Assembly (NCBI RefSeq): GCF_003184185.1
Contig: NZ_QHJG01000049.1
Location: 1,673 to 24,264, forward strand
Length of the DNA: 22,592 nucleotides
Reading direction: 5' to 3'
Origin: Legionella qingyii
GTDB lineage: Bacteria > Pseudomonadota > Gammaproteobacteria > Legionellales > Legionellaceae
A program made the position numbers and the translations under genes. This document shows, piece by piece, positions 20,813-22,592 of the stretch (the stretch's first letter is position 1; the number at the start of each line of letters is the position of its first letter). A model generated the notes under the pieces. That model did no database searches. It was not told where the DNA came from and saw nothing but the letters and a program-made list of their open reading frames with translations.

Positions 20813-21391
20813 GATAAAAACTCTTAATTATTTCAAAAAATAAAATTGTTTTGTTATTACCTCTTTAACAAGTAACTCAAATTAAGCCTTTTGAGGAAGG
20901 AGTACTAAAAAGTTTAATCAAACAAGTTAATCTCGCCACAAACGTAGACTTAATTCCCGTGAATACCAAAGAAATCACAGATAAGGTATAGCCAGACTTA
21001 GATTAGAAGGTAAAGGTACATCATCCGTTAATGCTTAAAATCTTTATAATTCATTGCGCAAGGTCATCAGTGATAGTTATCATATAGGTTCGCGAAATTC
21101 TCGGTAAAGTTTAGCACTATACGAACGCAAAAAGAATTAATTAACTAACGATGTGAGTACCATGTTCCGGAGAAGCTCAACTCTTATTTAAACGTCTTTC
21201 CAGCTAAGTTAGTTCTAAAAATTTGAAACAAACATTTTGAGATCTCATAGACAAAGCCAAGCACAATCAACGACTAATAAAAAGAAGTTAAGATCTACGC
21301 TATACAGAAAAACTTAACTACTGAAATAGTTAAGCATCCAGACATCAACTATAAGTTTTAATTAATAAAAATTTTTAAATTTAACTAAGTA
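20813..21391. other. Mirror CDS (leftward): HEPN-like protein with Rx4H motif
   Basis: Reads leftward from ATG at 21391-21389 (TTGGA ten bases upstream) to TAG at 20815-20813, 192 residues. It begins MNQFKFLKIINFEYQLQTYE. The protein is predominantly helical. Residues 115-129 read ISKIRNCLLHGNGRL, containing R120-x4-H125, the catalytic-type motif of HEPN ribonucleases, inside the usual IRN-x-hhHGNG context. Such proteins act as toxins or defence RNases or as non-catalytic helical partners. No nucleotidyltransferase (MNT) antitoxin gene lies next to it: neighbours are a response regulator and a YihY-type membrane protein. Family call by motif only; RNase activity is inference. Confidence 0.72.
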
Positions 21392-21494
21392 ATTAGTAAA
21401 AGGTTCTAATATTTTCACATAGAAAGATTTATCCTTTGTGTCGATGTCTAACATTGTTTTATTATAACTTATTAAGTCAATTTATTCCTGTATT

Positions 21495-22379
21495 TACTAA
21501 AATTACTCAAGAACCCCCAAGAATTTTCTTGATAAATTATTAACCTTAGTTCTGGCTTAAAGTTCATTTCGGCGTCGTGAACGTATAATATACGATAAAA
21601 GTGAACGAGGTTAAAATAATTAAACATAAAGATAAGACCCTTATCATAAACCACTTCTTCGAAGAGCGCCAGTTTAAAACAGAGTTTGTTCACTGAATTA
21701 TCCGTCTCTTGGATGCAATGTTTAAGTTCTTTATTAAGTTTTACGGTCATTCGGTTCGTTAAGGGAACATTGTTTTTATTGTTCGAAATAATAAGAAAAC
21801 AAATCACGGAGTCCTCACAAATGACTTTAAGTTCACCCTAACTTACTCTATACCCCTCAGTTTTAATTAGGCTTGTCCCCTACCAAATGCTGTAATTTTT
21901 CGGCAAAGAAAAGAATACATTAACAAGATCCTCAACGAAAAAATAATAATTATAGTAATTAAAATTCACGAAAAAATCGTGAATATCCATTAATAAATTT
22001 AATAAAACATCCATGTTCATAAAATTACCTAAACTATTAGTCAGTGAATGAGAGAAAAAAGGACTAGTGTAATAATAAACGATACTGTAAATTTCAAGAT
22101 GGACTACACTATAATTTTACCGCGCTACACACCAACCCCCGTAATTAGTGAAGCCACAATAAATCAACGCCATTTTAAAAGTAACTTAATATAGACTAAG
22201 TTAAAGTATTTAAAAGACATAAACCTCGACGCCCGAGATATTAATAATAGAACTATACCTACAAAATAAGTAGGGTTTAAAAGAAGTAACCCCATCTTTA
22301 GTGTTTTTATGAAAAATATTTACTTCCGTTTGTCTAACAATAATGCGCTTTAAGGGAATTTCTTTTGGTTCATTTAATT
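21495..22379. other. Mirror CDS (rightward): YihY/BrkB-family inner-membrane protein
   Basis: Reads rightward from ATG at 21495 (AAGGA five bases upstream) to TAA at 22379, 294 residues, the usual family length. It begins MILMSSWGFLKELFNNWNQD and continues RISSKAAALAYYMLFSLAPI, the conserved AAALAYYxLFSLaP signature of the family, leading into TM1. About six hydrophobic segments follow. The LNEIWGVK block near 117 and GAAGSIIIILIWMFYSSQIF near 250 also match. These proteins were once annotated ribonuclease BN, which is now considered wrong; they are membrane proteins of uncertain, possibly transport, function. It is divergent from the HEPN-like gene across 103 bases. Confidence 0.88.
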
Positions 22380-22592
22380 AGGGAGAGTATTTTACTCTTA
22401 CTCAGACGGGCTCTATTGCGTACTTGATCCTAGATAACTCAAGAATTAGATATGAAAAACATAGTTTATAACAATTTCTCGCTAATACCTTTCATTCAAA
22501 CTCGTGGGAGTTCTAAATTAATCTTTTTAGGCCGAGATGGGGTTTTTTCCCCCGTAAAATTAGTTCAATCAGATCTGATTGGGTAACTAAAC
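22380..22592. other. Noncoding right edge with boxA-like string and two small hairpins
   Basis: No mirror gene is apparent. Read leftward, 22481-22469 spells GCTCTTTAACAAT, the boxA antitermination element that precedes 16S rRNA in many gammaproteobacteria, but no rRNA follows. Printed gagta/tactc (22385-22389 and 22393-22397) just after the YihY-like stop and gggg/cccc around a T6 loop (22539-22552) are small inverted repeats that could be terminators. Confidence 0.45.

Larger units (their letters stand above)
1..22592. other. Whole window is natural DNA printed in reversed order without complementation
   Basis: In the printed orientation no ORF exceeds 111 codons, and none that I read looks like a known family. 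Reading the same bases in reverse order gives open frames of at least 1184, 956, 507, 473, 419, 401 and 385 codons plus nine shorter ones. Together they cover about 18.4 of 22.6 kb and barely overlap one another. They carry family motifs (GGEEF, NagA HxH and HLEGPF, NagB LDEY and NGHIGFNEP, a LysR helix-turn-helix, a receiver aspartate) and are preceded by GGAG or AAGGA-like sites 5-10 bases before ATG. Stops, starts and ribosome sites would not line up like this by chance. Reversal alone and complementation alone give the same double-stranded content, so I cannot say which was applied. Confidence 0.96.

Noticed and set aside
21472..21807. Longest conventional ORF, 111 codons, minus strand
   Set aside because: It is the antiparallel shadow of the mirror YihY-like gene. 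It has no ribosome site or recognisable family, and its peptide has no domain features.
1..22592. CRISPR arrays, tRNA or rRNA genes, integrase or attachment sites
   Set aside because: No regularly spaced direct repeats, cloverleaf-like segments, rRNA motifs or att-like duplications were seen in printed or mirror reading.

Overview
The main result concerns orientation. As printed 5'->3', the window has no credible gene on either strand: the longest conventional ORF is 111 codons in 22.6 kb. If the printed bases are read in reversed order without complementing (equivalently, complemented without reversing), about 81% of the window becomes long open frames with recognisable protein families, Shine-Dalgarno sites at normal spacing, convergent ends and intergenic hairpins. 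I conclude that natural bacterial DNA has been reversed without complementation. Reversal maps neither real strand onto a printed strand, so every gene-like entry has strand '.' and type 'other'. 'Leftward' means printed bases read from high to low coordinate, uncomplemented. 'Rightward' means each printed base complemented and read from low to high. Only symmetric features (inverted and tandem repeats) exist in the printed sequence as such.

The recovered content suggests an AT-rich gammaproteobacterium resembling Legionella: an F-box protein, an ankyrin protein, a very large coiled-coil protein, a 956-residue orphan, and a gene remnant ending in an LPEGLL/ASLTG/FSKP pattern that I associate with Legionella effector-like proteins. 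The genus is an inference from gene content.

Layout in mirror reading. 1-3553: large coiled-coil protein, leftward, cut by the window edge. 3761-4973: YbaK-like deacylase (leftward) divergent from a two-TM F-box protein (rightward). 5070-5650: remnants of an effector-like gene, an IS21 IstB gene and an IS5-type transposase. 5710-9954: 956-aa orphan (rightward) convergent with an ankyrin protein (leftward), separated by a hairpin. 10141-10500: IS66-like relic of higher GC. 10804-12434: LysR regulator divergent from a 180-aa helical protein. 12431-12770: frameshifted periplasmic binding-protein relic. 12882-14141: MFS transporter. 14169-16842: FIST sensor and PAS-PAS-GGDEF cyclase, overlapping by 8 bases. 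17050-19637: NagA-like and NagB-like genes, divergent. 19735-22379: YtjA-like small membrane protein, single-domain response regulator, HEPN-like protein and YihY/BrkB-like membrane protein. 22380-22592: noncoding, with a boxA-like string.

Functional groupings (inferred): nagA/nagB would take GlcNAc-6-P to fructose-6-P. The FIST and cyclase pair would link small-molecule sensing to c-di-GMP. The F-box, ankyrin, coiled-coil and orphan proteins look like secreted-effector candidates among insertion-sequence debris.
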